8,333 nucleotides of DNA from contig JBMZAX010000027.1 of assembly GCA_049611805.1 (NCBI GenBank), forward strand, positions 1 to 8,333, given 5' to 3'. This stretch comes from UBA7378 sp049611805 (GTDB lineage Bacteria; Pseudomonadota; Alphaproteobacteria; RS24). Of this stretch, positions 1-5,787 are shown piece by piece. Position 1 is the stretch's first letter, and each line of letters begins with the position of its first letter. The notes beneath the pieces are model-generated. The model did not search any database, had not been told where the DNA came from, and saw only the letters and a list, made by a program, of their open reading frames with translations. Position numbers and translations under genes: made by a program.

Positions 1-72
1 GCAGGCATGCGCGCGGGAAAGGATCTCATCGAGATCCTGCAATATGGAATTAATCGGGGACGCAGACGTCAT
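1..72 (-). CDS. flgN: Probable flagellar export chaperone FlgN, N-terminal fragment (cut by window edge)
   Basis: Only the first 24 codons are present, read from the ATG at 72 down to base 1. The peptide runs MTSASPINSILQDLDEILSR and then AHAC. It has the leucine-spaced amphipathic helix (I-LQDLDEIL) with which FlgN-family proteins begin. FlgN is a small cytoplasmic helical chaperone for the hook-filament junction proteins FlgK and FlgL. The call rests mainly on position: it follows flgM by 23 bases on the same strand, and flgM-flgN is a very common pair. No strong Shine-Dalgarno sequence stands before the ATG, so translational coupling to flgM is possible. The family assignment from 24 residues is tentative; another short helical protein is possible. 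Confidence 0.6.
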   Translation of the reverse strand, partial: MTSASPINSILQDLDEILSRAHAC

Positions 73-95
73 AACAATAGATTGGTATATTGTCG

Positions 96-395
96 CTAGT
101 CTTTCAACTCCCGATAGGCGTCCATAAGTGCGTCGGAGACCCGTTCCAAATTGATGGGGTAATCACCACGCGAAATGGCTTCTTTGATCCGCTGAACCGC
201 TTTTTTGTCTATAGGCGGTGCTTTAGCCATTTCCGCAACGACTGTTTGCTTCACATCAATGGTCGCACCGCCAGATGACGCAGACACAGATGCTTTGGCG
301 ACACCGCCCTTGGCGGTTCCGGCCGAAACGTCTGCTGTGCGTCCCTTTTGGTGGGGATCCACGCGACTAAAACTATTTTTAATCGAGTCAACCAT
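96..395 (-). CDS. flgM: Anti-sigma-28 factor FlgM
   Basis: A 99-residue protein. FlgM binds FliA (sigma-28) in the cytoplasm and blocks late flagellar transcription; it is exported through the completed hook-basal body, which releases FliA. The N-terminal half (about 1-55) is low in complexity, rich in Gly, Ala, Ser and Lys, as expected for the disordered exported part. The C-terminal part (about 60-99) carries the conserved helices: PIDKKAVQRIKEAISRGDYP followed by INLERVSDALMDAY, matching the family pattern of D-x-x-RV-x-x-IK-x-AI-x-x-G-x-Y-x-I. Length is typical. The start at 395 is supported by AGGAG (405-409) nine bases upstream. It lies 37 bases after flgA and 23 before flgN. Its target FliA is encoded at the other end of the window. 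No sigma-28 promoter of its own was recognised in the gap. Confidence 0.92.
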   Translation of the reverse strand: MVDSIKNSFSRVDPHQKGRTADVSAGTAKGGVAKASVSASSGGATIDVKQTVVAEMAKAPPIDKKAVQRIKEAISRGDYPINLERVSDALMDAYRELKD

Positions 396-432
396 GTTGA
401 TATACTCCTACGAATGTATGAACGACTTGAGT

Positions 433-1179
433 TTAATTTATTTTAGTGCCAATCGAAATTTTTTTCGTACCGGCCACAAATCCGTGCAAAATACTGTTCG
501 AAGACAGGTTTTTCACCTTCACCAAATCCCCAAGACGCCCGTTTTCCAGCGCAATTCCGGCCGTTGTTACCTGAATGCCGCCGGTATTATTGACAACTGA
601 CACGGTTTGCTTGGCCTGAACCATCCAATCGGGCTGTATATGGCGGTCATGCAAAACAAGGCCCGCGCGCAGCGATTTTTTCGCCCGCCGCCCGACAAGC
701 TCGTCAATATCGGTAAAACCGCTGCCGCCATTGCGCGACAATGTCTGTAACCCCAGATCTTCGCGCGTCAGGAAATCCCCGCGCGAAACCGGACGCACAA
801 TGATAACCCGCTGCATCAGGCCAAGATTATCCGATTTTTGGCTCTTTTCCGGGCTTTTTTCCGGGCTTTCATCAGCTTTTGCCGGCGTTTTCGGCTGATA
901 TCCGGTGCGCACATAAATATCCCAAGGATTTTCCTGCTTGCATATCACGCGCACGGTCTGCCAACCGCCAAAGGCTTTTTTGACCTCAAAATCGCCCTCG
1001 CAGGTGCGAAACAGGCGATCGGGTTTTATTGACGGCTCGACCATAAGGCCATATTCGGCCAGCTCTGCCTGAATCACGACGCGAATTTGTGCGCCATTAA
1101 TGCGTTCCAATGCGGTTTCAGCCGCAAAAAGCTGCATATTTGGCCAAAAAAGCAGCAAAATGATGCTAAATCGCTTCAT
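433..1179 (-). CDS. flgA: Flagellar basal body P-ring formation protein FlgA
   Basis: A 248-residue exported chaperone that helps FlgI assemble into the P ring in the periplasm. Residues 1-20 form a signal peptide (KR, hydrophobic ILLLFW stretch, then LFAA before ETALE). The mature N-terminal domain holds Cys60 and Cys80, spaced as in FlgA proteins that form a disulfide. A SAF-type region follows at about 123-185 (RVIIVRPVSRGDFLTREDL, then the R-A-G-x-V-L element at 171-176). The C-terminal beta region (188-247) has the typical Q-x-V-x-V pattern and ends in a V-x-V-K-N-L-x-S-x-x-x-x-G-x-V pattern. Between the two domains sits a charged, repetitive linker (104-115, SPEK repeated). The ATG at 1179 directly abuts the stop codon of the LysM gene, with only a weak G-rich Shine-Dalgarno candidate, which suggests coupling. 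Confidence 0.93.
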   Translation of the reverse strand: MKRFSIILLLFWPNMQLFAAETALERINGAQIRVVIQAELAEYGLMVEPSIKPDRLFRTCEGDFEVKKAFGGWQTVRVICKQENPWDIYVRTGYQPKTPAKADESPEKSPEKSQKSDNLGLMQRVIIVRPVSRGDFLTREDLGLQTLSRNGGSGFTDIDELVGRRAKKSLRAGLVLHDRHIQPDWMVQAKQTVSVVNNTGGIQVTTAGIALENGRLGDLVKVKNLSSNSILHGFVAGTKKISIGTKIN

Positions 1180-1623
1180 TTAGTGCCCCAGAAAGAAAAT
1201 ATGACCGGTAGATTCCGGCTGGTGTGCGCGCGCCGCGCCGGAGCCGTAGGGGCGCATGACCATGGATTTGATCTGGTTGACCGATGGCAGGTGCAAAACG
1301 CGCCCGGCATATAAAAAATTGGGGTTGTTGCGAACAAATGCCCCGCGATTGGCTTTGACAATGGCAAGTTCCAGAAAATTTCTGTCCAGCCCGGCATCGG
1401 CGTAATATTTATTGATGATTTTGAACAGGGAATCGCCCTTTTTAACCTTATGGCGCTCTGCATGATCGGGATTATCGGCAAATTTCGACGCCGAACTCTT
1501 TGATTTCTCGCCCGATTGCCGCTGATCGTTTTCCAGCACAACCAACGGAAAAGGACCGGCCAATGCGGGGACCGTAATGGCTGCAAAGGCCAAACAACTA
1601 AGCAGAGAAACACGCAACAACAT
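1180..1623 (-). CDS. Exported LysM-domain protein in the flagellar operon
   Basis: A 147-residue protein of unassigned name. Residues 1-22 are a signal peptide ending in VPALA, a good signal peptidase I site. After a polar linker (about 31-57) there is one LysM-like domain at about 58-114: it opens with HKVKKGDSLFKI and closes with F-L-Y-A-G-R-V-L-H-L-P-S, in the FimV-like variant with extra N-R-G-A-F and N-N-P-N-F elements. LysM domains bind peptidoglycan glycan chains, so I infer a periplasmic wall-anchoring or basal-body positioning role. The C-terminal 30 residues are without recognisable motif. The ATG at 1621-1623 has a strong GGAGG (1631-1635) seven bases upstream and overlaps the flgT stop by one base. 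It sits between FlgT and FlgA, which supports a link to the P/H-ring region. It is not FlgO by sequence as far as I can judge. Confidence 0.85.
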   Translation of the reverse strand: MLLRVSLLSCLAFAAITVPALAGPFPLVVLENDQRQSGEKSKSSASKFADNPDHAERHKVKKGDSLFKIINKYYADAGLDRNFLELAIVKANRGAFVRNNPNFLYAGRVLHLPSVNQIKSMVMRPYGSGAARAHQPESTGHIFFLGH

Positions 1624-2792
1624 TATTTTGCCTCCAGAAAGCGCACATGCTGACCGTCAATTGACGACAAATCAGTCTCAGGATCAAGGGGTGAAAGAAC
1701 AGCCTCGGCGTCCATCAATTCTGCGATACGCAGCACGCGGAACGGCGCATCTGGCTTGTTCAGAACCGCCAAATGCGATTTGACGAGGCCGTGGCGCCGC
1801 CCCAGCGGTACAAGGGCACGACCGCCGGCCAGCGACACTTTCGCATGCAGCGTCCGGCACAGGAATTGTCCAAGTTCGGCGTCCACGAAATTGGCAAAGC
1901 GCGCGGCAATATCCGCGTCAAAAGCCGGTCGCGGTGCCTGCAAAACCTGATTGAGCGTGTTGAAAAAATAATCGCGCTCGGCATGCACAATTGCATGGGT
2001 TCGGGTGCTGAAAACCGGCTCAAAGCCTTGTCCGGTATAGACATCGACCTGCAATAGGGCATGCACGGCTTCTTCCTGCACAAGCCCGCCGGTCGTGTCT
2101 TGTGTCACGGTGTCTATTTTCAGCGAAACTTGCAGCGCATAATCGCCCGCGGCAATAGCGGGGGCCTCTGTCAGCACATAATAGTCAAATGACTGGTCGG
2201 TGCGCTGGCGGCGGGTGGCATCAAATTCAGTATCGGTTGCAAGCTCATAGGAAGCATTTCCGCGCGCCGACAGGCTTTTAACCACATGCTGTATCAGCCT
2301 GTCGCCCTGGCGCTCGGCCCATGCCGGCGCCGCCGGAGAGGCATAAATGCGGGGCTTGAAAACCGTGAAATGGCGCTTCATACCGGCCTCGCACGCAGCC
2401 GGATCGGCCAGCCCTGTGACCGCGCGAATGGTCACTTGGCTTGTGTTATCTACCTGTTTTTCTTCAATAATCGTGTAATCGAGAATATCGGCGGTCGGGC
2501 GTAAAACCGTTTCTTCGCTCAAGGCCGTGCTGGCATCCATCGCGCTGAACCCGTCTATCGCCACGCCGCCTTGCAGCGCGGCCAGATAAAGCGCATCTTC
2601 CAGCGCAAGCCGACGTGCGCGGTCGGGCGATATTTCGGCCGTGACGGCTGCCTGCCCCGTCACCTCATGCACCGATGCCTGCCCTGACAGTGACGCATCG
2701 GCAGCCATAGTGGGGCCGGTCGATGCGATGAACACCGACAGACACAGCGCCAAAGCGCCCTTCAGCAAATGACTGGGAAACACACAAACCAT
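1623..2792 (-). CDS. flgT: FlgT-like flagellar assembly protein (H-ring component)
   Basis: A 389-residue periplasmic protein. In Vibrio, FlgT forms part of the H ring around the LP ring and helps recruit stator proteins. Residues 1-30 look like a signal peptide (hydrophobic ALALCLSVFIAS, then PTMA). The FlgT N-domain covers about 36-127: V-T-G-Q-A-A-V, the helix with R-A-R-R-L-A-L-E-D-A-L, then I-L-D-Y-T-I-I-E-E and a V-T-I-R-A-V strand. A middle domain (about 140-312) starts with the K-R-H-F-T-V-F element. The C-terminal domain (about 313-389) has the G-R-R-H-G-L...V-L-N turn and a final strand-rich part. Cys134 and Cys312 could pair. No clear Shine-Dalgarno precedes the ATG at 2792, so the start is the weakest part of the call. 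It follows flgP by 30 bases. Similarity to FlgT is moderate and judged by pattern only. Confidence 0.8.
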   Translation of the reverse strand: MVCVFPSHLLKGALALCLSVFIASTGPTMAADASLSGQASVHEVTGQAAVTAEISPDRARRLALEDALYLAALQGGVAIDGFSAMDASTALSEETVLRPTADILDYTIIEEKQVDNTSQVTIRAVTGLADPAACEAGMKRHFTVFKPRIYASPAAPAWAERQGDRLIQHVVKSLSARGNASYELATDTEFDATRRQRTDQSFDYYVLTEAPAIAAGDYALQVSLKIDTVTQDTTGGLVQEEAVHALLQVDVYTGQGFEPVFSTRTHAIVHAERDYFFNTLNQVLQAPRPAFDADIAARFANFVDAELGQFLCRTLHAKVSLAGGRALVPLGRRHGLVKSHLAVLNKPDAPFRVLRIAELMDAEAVLSPLDPETDLSSIDGQHVRFLEAK

Positions 2793-2822
2793 GACGAAAC
2801 CGGCTTTCTAACCCGAAACCGA

Positions 2823-3290
2823 TTAGCTCGACCGGGTTGCCGACTGCATCAGCTGTGAAATCGTGGTGCGGTCAATTTCCAGCACAATTTCATATGTGTC
2901 CTCGCCGGTCGGGTTGATCCGAACCGTGCGGGCACCGCGAATGACGCCGCTGACGACACCGCGAAACGTGTCATTATTAACCATCAGGTCAACAACCGTG
3001 GTGTTGCCATTGACTTTCAGTCCGTGAATTTGCTCGGCCAGTTCGCGCATGGCGGCCATGCGGGCGGCGCGAATGGCCATCAGGCGTCGCTGGGCCACCG
3101 ATTTACCGGGCTGGCTGGACACAACGGCATAACCAATGGCCGTGATTGTCGGGATTTTCTCGACACTGGCTTCGGACATGATCGGGGCCAGTTCCTCGGC
3201 AGGAACCACGGCAACCCGATAATCCGAACACGCGGCGAGGCTTACACCCAATAGGGCGCTGATAATTACAGGTGAGCAGGCTTTGAACAT
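2823..3290 (-). CDS. flgP: FlgP-like outer-membrane lipoprotein (LPP20 family)
   Basis: A 155-residue lipoprotein. FlgP forms a ring at the outer membrane around the flagellar basal body in Vibrio and Campylobacter. Residues 1-20 are a lipoprotein signal; the lipobox is LAAC with Cys21 as lipidated residue. Ser22 follows, so no Asp at +2 inner-membrane retention signal is present. The conserved core is about 50-140: A-I-G-Y-A-V-V-S, then the helix with A-Q-R-R-L-M-A-I-R-A-A-R-M-A-A-M-R-E-L-A-E-Q-I, then V-V-S-G-V-I-R-G-A-R and a final Y-E-I-V-L-E-I-D strand. An in-frame ATG at 3389 would add 33 residues, but I chose 3290: it places the lipoprotein signal at the N terminus, has GGAGAG just upstream (3295-3300), and the sigma-54 promoter at 3335-3352 lies inside the longer version. 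First gene of the leftward operon. Confidence 0.84.
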   Translation of the reverse strand: MFKACSPVIISALLGVSLAACSDYRVAVVPAEELAPIMSEASVEKIPTITAIGYAVVSSQPGKSVAQRRLMAIRAARMAAMRELAEQIHGLKVNGNTTVVDLMVNNDTFRGVVSGVIRGARTVRINPTGEDTYEIVLEIDRTTISQLMQSATRSS

Positions 3291-3334
3291 GTTTCTCTCC
3301 AGTGCATGCAGAATAAAACCATCAGGGACAGGGG

Positions 3335-3352
3335 TTGCATAAATCATGCCAA
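3335..3352 (-). promoter_or_regulatory. Sigma-54 promoter for the leftward flgP operon
   Basis: Read on the minus strand the site is TTGGCATGATTTATGCAA. GG (3350-3349) and GC (3338-3337) are separated by exactly ten bases, the strict sigma-54 spacing, and the match to TGGCACG-N4-TTGCW fails only at the C of the -24 element (T here) and the first T of the -12 element (A here). The predicted transcription start is near 3325, giving a leader of about 35 bases before the flgP ATG at 3290. Context, spacing and position all agree; no experiment is implied. Confidence 0.75.
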
Positions 3353-3363
3353 GCCGGACATTG

Positions 3364-3382
3364 CCACCGGTTTTACCCGTGG
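3364..3382. promoter_or_regulatory. Imperfect dyad, candidate activator site
   Basis: CCACCGG and CCCGTGG flank a 5-base TTTTA spacer; six of seven arm positions pair. It lies just upstream of the leftward sigma-54 promoter (about -39 to -57) and at about -89 to -107 from the predicted flhA start. A dimeric enhancer-binding protein of the FleQ/FlrC/FlbD class could use it for either operon. The role is inferred from symmetry and position only. Confidence 0.35.
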
Positions 3383-3396
3383 AACCCAAGGCAATT

Positions 3397-3407
3397 GGAA
3401 AATTTCC
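3397..3407. promoter_or_regulatory. Short perfect palindrome, candidate operator/enhancer
   Basis: GGAAA-A-TTTCC is a perfect 5-bp dyad around one base. It lies almost midway between the two predicted starts (about -64 to -74 for flhA and -72 to -82 for flgP), where one activator dimer could serve both promoters. Short AT-centred palindromes also arise by chance, so this is a candidate only. Confidence 0.3.
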
Positions 3408-3413
3408 CCGTCA

Positions 3414-3426
3414 TATCAGCTGTTTA
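3414..3426 (+). promoter_or_regulatory. IHF consensus site between divergent sigma-54 promoters
   Basis: TATCAGCTGTTTA fits the IHF consensus WATCARNNNNTTR at every defined position. It lies at about -57 to -45 relative to the predicted flhA start, between the -24 element and the upstream dyads, which is where IHF usually bends DNA to bring a sigma-54 activator to the promoter. Chance matches to this consensus occur, so position is the main support. Confidence 0.55.
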
Positions 3427-3444
3427 CAGGGCATAAGGCGCAAA

Positions 3445-3460
3445 TGGCACGGTTTTTGCC
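3445..3460 (+). promoter_or_regulatory. Sigma-54 promoter for the rightward flhA operon
   Basis: TGGCACGGTTTTTGCC is a near-perfect match to TGGCACG-N4-TTGCW: the whole -24 element and TTGC are intact, with GG (3446-3447) and GC (3458-3459) ten bases apart. Only the final W position deviates (C). The predicted start is near 3471, giving a leader of about 142 bases before the flhA ATG. This is the strongest promoter signal in the window and places flhA-flhF-flhG-fliA in the sigma-54 tier. Confidence 0.85.
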
Positions 3461-3463
3461 TAT

Positions 3464-3534
3464 TTGAAAGGTGCCATGCATGGTCGCGAAACCGGCAGCC
3501 CGGCGCAGTTGAAAGGTTTTATTAATTCTTTCAA
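3464..3534 (+). repeat. TTGAAAG repeats in the flhA leader, with a potential stem
   Basis: TTGAAAGGT occurs at 3464-3472 and again at 3509-3517, 45 bases apart. An inverted copy, CTTTCAA, lies at 3528-3534, forming a perfect 7-bp stem with the second copy around a 12-base AT-rich loop. The first copy spans the predicted start of transcription; the others lie at about +39 to +64. They could be protein-binding half-sites downstream of the promoter, as known for FlrC at Vibrio flaA, or an RNA hairpin. There is no U-tract and so no sign of a terminator. Confidence 0.4.
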
Positions 3535-3612
3535 TAGCTTAAAGGGCAATCAAGCCGAACGGGGCCGCAAATGGCGGGAAAAGAAACGGAAGTTTGACAC
3601 GAGGAATTTGTC

Positions 3613-5763
3613 ATGGAAATGACATTATCACGACTGGGCCTGACGGATATGCGGGCTGTTTTGACCAGCACGGTTTTGCCAATCGGTATCCTTGCCCTGA
3701 TTGCCATGATGGTTCTGCCACTTCCGGCGTTTTTGCTCGATATTTTCTTCGTCGGCAATATTTTGGTGTCGCTTCTTATTCTTATGGTTGCGATCAACAC
3801 GTTTCGCCCGCTTGATTTTTCAAGTTTTCCCTCGCTTTTGCTGATTGCCACGGTTTTGCGGCTGGGGCTGAACGTCGCCTCCACCCGCATTGTGCTGAGC
3901 CGCGGTCACGAAGGCACGGATGCGGCGGGTCAGGTTATTGAGGCGTTTGGCGAGTTTGTTATTTCCGGCAATTTCGCGGTTGGTATTTTTGTCTTTATCA
4001 TTCTCATTATTATCAATCTGGTGGTGATCACGCGCGGTGCCGGTCGTGTGTCCGAAGTTTCGGCGCGTTTCACACTCGATGCCATGCCCGGCAAGCAAAT
4101 GGCCATTGATGCCGATTTGAATGCCGGTGTGCTGACTTCCGAAGAAGCCGCCAAGCGCCGCGAGGAAATTTCCAGCGAGGCCGATTTTTACGGTGCCATG
4201 GACGGTGCCTCCAAATTTGTCAAAGGCGACGCCATTGCCGCCCTGCTGATTTTGGCAGTCAATATTATAGGCGGGCTGATTATCGGTCTGAGCCAGCACG
4301 ATATGGGTGTCGGCCAAGCTGCCGAGATTTATCTTCTGCTTTCGGTCGGTGACGGGCTGGTTGCGCAAATTCCTTCGCTTCTGCTTGCCATCGCAACGGC
4401 GATTATTGTCACACGCGTTTCTTCGACGCAGAACATGGCCGCCCATATCGGGCGTCAGGTCAGCATTTCAAGCGCATGGATTCCTGTTTCCGGCGTGCTT
4501 TTGCTTATCGGGTTCATGCCCGGCATGCCGAATTTTCTGTTTTTAATCGCCGCCCTTATCGCCGCATCGGCGGCTTATTTCGTGCATTTGTCGGAGCAGA
4601 AAACAGAGGCGCAACCGGTTGAAACCGAAGAAGAGGTGGAAGAAAAAGCGCCCGATAAAATCGAGCTTTCAGATGTCACCGACAATGCGCCGATTTCGGT
4701 TCAAATCGGCTACGGGCTTGTCGAAATGGTTGATGAGGACGCCGGCGGGCCGCTGGTCAACCGCATCACCAGCATCCGCAAGCAGGTGTCGAAAACCCTT
4801 GGGTTTGTGGTGCCGCCGGTGCGTATTCGTGACGATCTTTCCCTGAAGGCCAACCAATATCGCATTCGCATCGGGCAGACGATTGTCGGCGAAGACGAAG
4901 CCTTCCCCAATCGCAAACTCGCCATTCCGGGTGAAAACTCGCATGTCCAGCTTGACGGCCAGCCGGTCAAAGACCCGACATTCGGCATGGATGCCATCTG
5001 GATTCGCAATGAGCAGGAAGCCGAAGCCGAAGCCAATAATTATGTTGTCGTGGCACCCGAAGCCGTGATTGCGACGCATTTAAGTTCGCTTGTCTATAAA
5101 TATGCCGGCGAATTGGTCGGTCAGGACGATGTGCAATCATTGCTCGACAATCTGGCGCAAACAAACCCCAATCTGGTCGAGTCCGTTGTGCCCAAAATTG
5201 TCCCGCTGCACGATCTGACGGGCATTTTGCGCCTGCTGCTCAAAGAGCGCGTGCCGGTGAGTGACCTGCGGCGCATCCTTGAGGCCCTGCCGCCGTTGAA
5301 AGCGCGCAATCTGTCGATCGAAGAAACCGCCGAGGCGCTGCGCCCGGAACTTGCGAGCCTGCTTATTCAACAAGTCGCCCCGCTCAACACGCCCTTGCCG
5401 GTCGTCACTTTTGACGGCGAATTGGAACATATGCTCATCAATATGCAGCGCCAGTCGCCGGAGGGTGACCTGATCCTCGACACTGAATTGGCACAGCGGC
5501 TTTTGGAAAACCTCACGCGCGTCAACGAGCAATTATCCGCCGAAGGCCGCCAGGCTGTTGTTGTGGTGTCGCCTGTCATAAGGCGTTCGCTGGCGCGCAT
5601 TATACGCCAGCATATTGACGATATGGTCGTCATCGCGTTTTCCGAACTGCCGGAGACCCGCAAGGTTGATGTCGTTGCAACGATTGGCAACGAGGCCGGC
5701 CCGAACACTGATGCGAACACTGACCCGAACACTGATCAGAACACTGATCCGAATATTGCCTGA
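3613..5763 (+). CDS. flhA: Flagellar type III export gate protein FlhA
   Basis: A 716-residue integral membrane protein, the nonameric gate that couples the proton gradient and chaperone-cargo docking to flagellar export. Residues 1-330 hold the hydrophobic segments (for example 19-40, 43-63, 120-140, 206-226, 240-268, 288-325). The family signature is clear around 150-172 (A-R-F-T-L-D-A-M-P-G-K-Q-M-A-I-D-A-D-L-N-A-G), with E-E-A-x-x-R-R-E-E and D-F-Y-G-A-M-D-G-A-S-K-F-V following. An acidic linker (331-352) leads to the cytoplasmic docking domain (about 355-695), ending in V-V-V-S-P-x-I-R-R and E-L-P-E-T-R-K-V. The last about 18 residues are a repetitive N-T-D-x tail. The start has AGGA (3602-3605) seven bases upstream; a second ATG lies two codons later. 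Length is normal for the family. flhB, often its upstream partner, is absent here. First gene of the rightward operon. Confidence 0.98.
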   Translation: MEMTLSRLGLTDMRAVLTSTVLPIGILALIAMMVLPLPAFLLDIFFVGNILVSLLILMVAINTFRPLDFSSFPSLLLIATVLRLGLNVASTRIVLSRGHEGTDAAGQVIEAFGEFVISGNFAVGIFVFIILIIINLVVITRGAGRVSEVSARFTLDAMPGKQMAIDADLNAGVLTSEEAAKRREEISSEADFYGAMDGASKFVKGDAIAALLILAVNIIGGLIIGLSQHDMGVGQAAEIYLLLSVGDGLVAQIPSLLLAIATAIIVTRVSSTQNMAAHIGRQVSISSAWIPVSGVLLLIGFMPGMPNFLFLIAALIAASAAYFVHLSEQKTEAQPVETEEEVEEKAPDKIELSDVTDNAPISVQIGYGLVEMVDEDAGGPLVNRITSIRKQVSKTLGFVVPPVRIRDDLSLKANQYRIRIGQTIVGEDEAFPNRKLAIPGENSHVQLDGQPVKDPTFGMDAIWIRNEQEAEAEANNYVVVAPEAVIATHLSSLVYKYAGELVGQDDVQSLLDNLAQTNPNLVESVVPKIVPLHDLTGILRLLLKERVPVSDLRRILEALPPLKARNLSIEETAEALRPELASLLIQQVAPLNTPLPVVTFDGELEHMLINMQRQSPEGDLILDTELAQRLLENLTRVNEQLSAEGRQAVVVVSPVIRRSLARIIRQHIDDMVVIAFSELPETRKVDVVATIGNEAGPNTDANTDPNTDQNTDPNIA
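5703..5760 (+). repeat. 12-bp tandem repeat at the 3' end of flhA
   Basis: Four head-to-tail copies of GAACACTGATCC with small changes (starting at 5703, 5715, 5727 and 5739), then a decayed fifth copy (GAATATTGCC) running into the stop codon. The unit is four codons, so the protein tail reads N-T-D-A, N-T-D-P, N-T-D-Q, N-T-D-P, N-I-A. Copy-number change would keep the frame and only lengthen or shorten the disordered tail beyond the conserved FlhA domain. Confidence 0.85.
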
Positions 5764-5787
5764 TGACCGCTTAGAAAGGAAACGGCC

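Larger units (their letters stand above)
3291..3612. promoter_or_regulatory. Divergent control region between the flgP and flhA operons
   Basis: This 322-base stretch holds no convincing gene. In order it contains the flgP leader, the leftward sigma-54 promoter, two dyads, an IHF match, the rightward sigma-54 promoter and the roughly 140-base flhA leader with TTGAAAG repeats. Sharing one region would let a single sigma-54 activator switch on both the outer-ring/FlgM operon and the export/FliA operon together. Confidence 0.75.

Noticed and set aside
21..37. Perfect 7-bp inverted repeat GGATCTC-ATC-GAGATCC
   Set aside because: It lies inside the flgN coding start and has no U-tract; the codons for D-L-D-E-I explain it.
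432..454. TTGGCAC on the minus strand before flgM as a sigma-54 promoter
   Set aside because: Ten bases after GG there is AA instead of GC, so the essential -12 element is missing.
459..474. CGAAA/TTTCG hairpin with T-run as a terminator
   Set aside because: It lies within the flgA coding end, the stem is weak, and flgM follows closely in the same operon.
2795..2821. Direct repeat CGAAACCG twice in the flgP-flgT gap
   Set aside because: Only 8 bases; the same word also occurs at about 784 and 3487 in unrelated positions, so it looks like chance.
3480..3512. Ten-codon ORF in the flhA leader starting at ATG 3480
   Set aside because: Too short, no ribosome site, and no regulatory peptide pattern.
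3531..3890. 119-codon minus-strand frame across the flhA start
   Set aside because: Shadow of the flhA coding sequence; composition shows no family pattern and it crosses the divergent promoter region.
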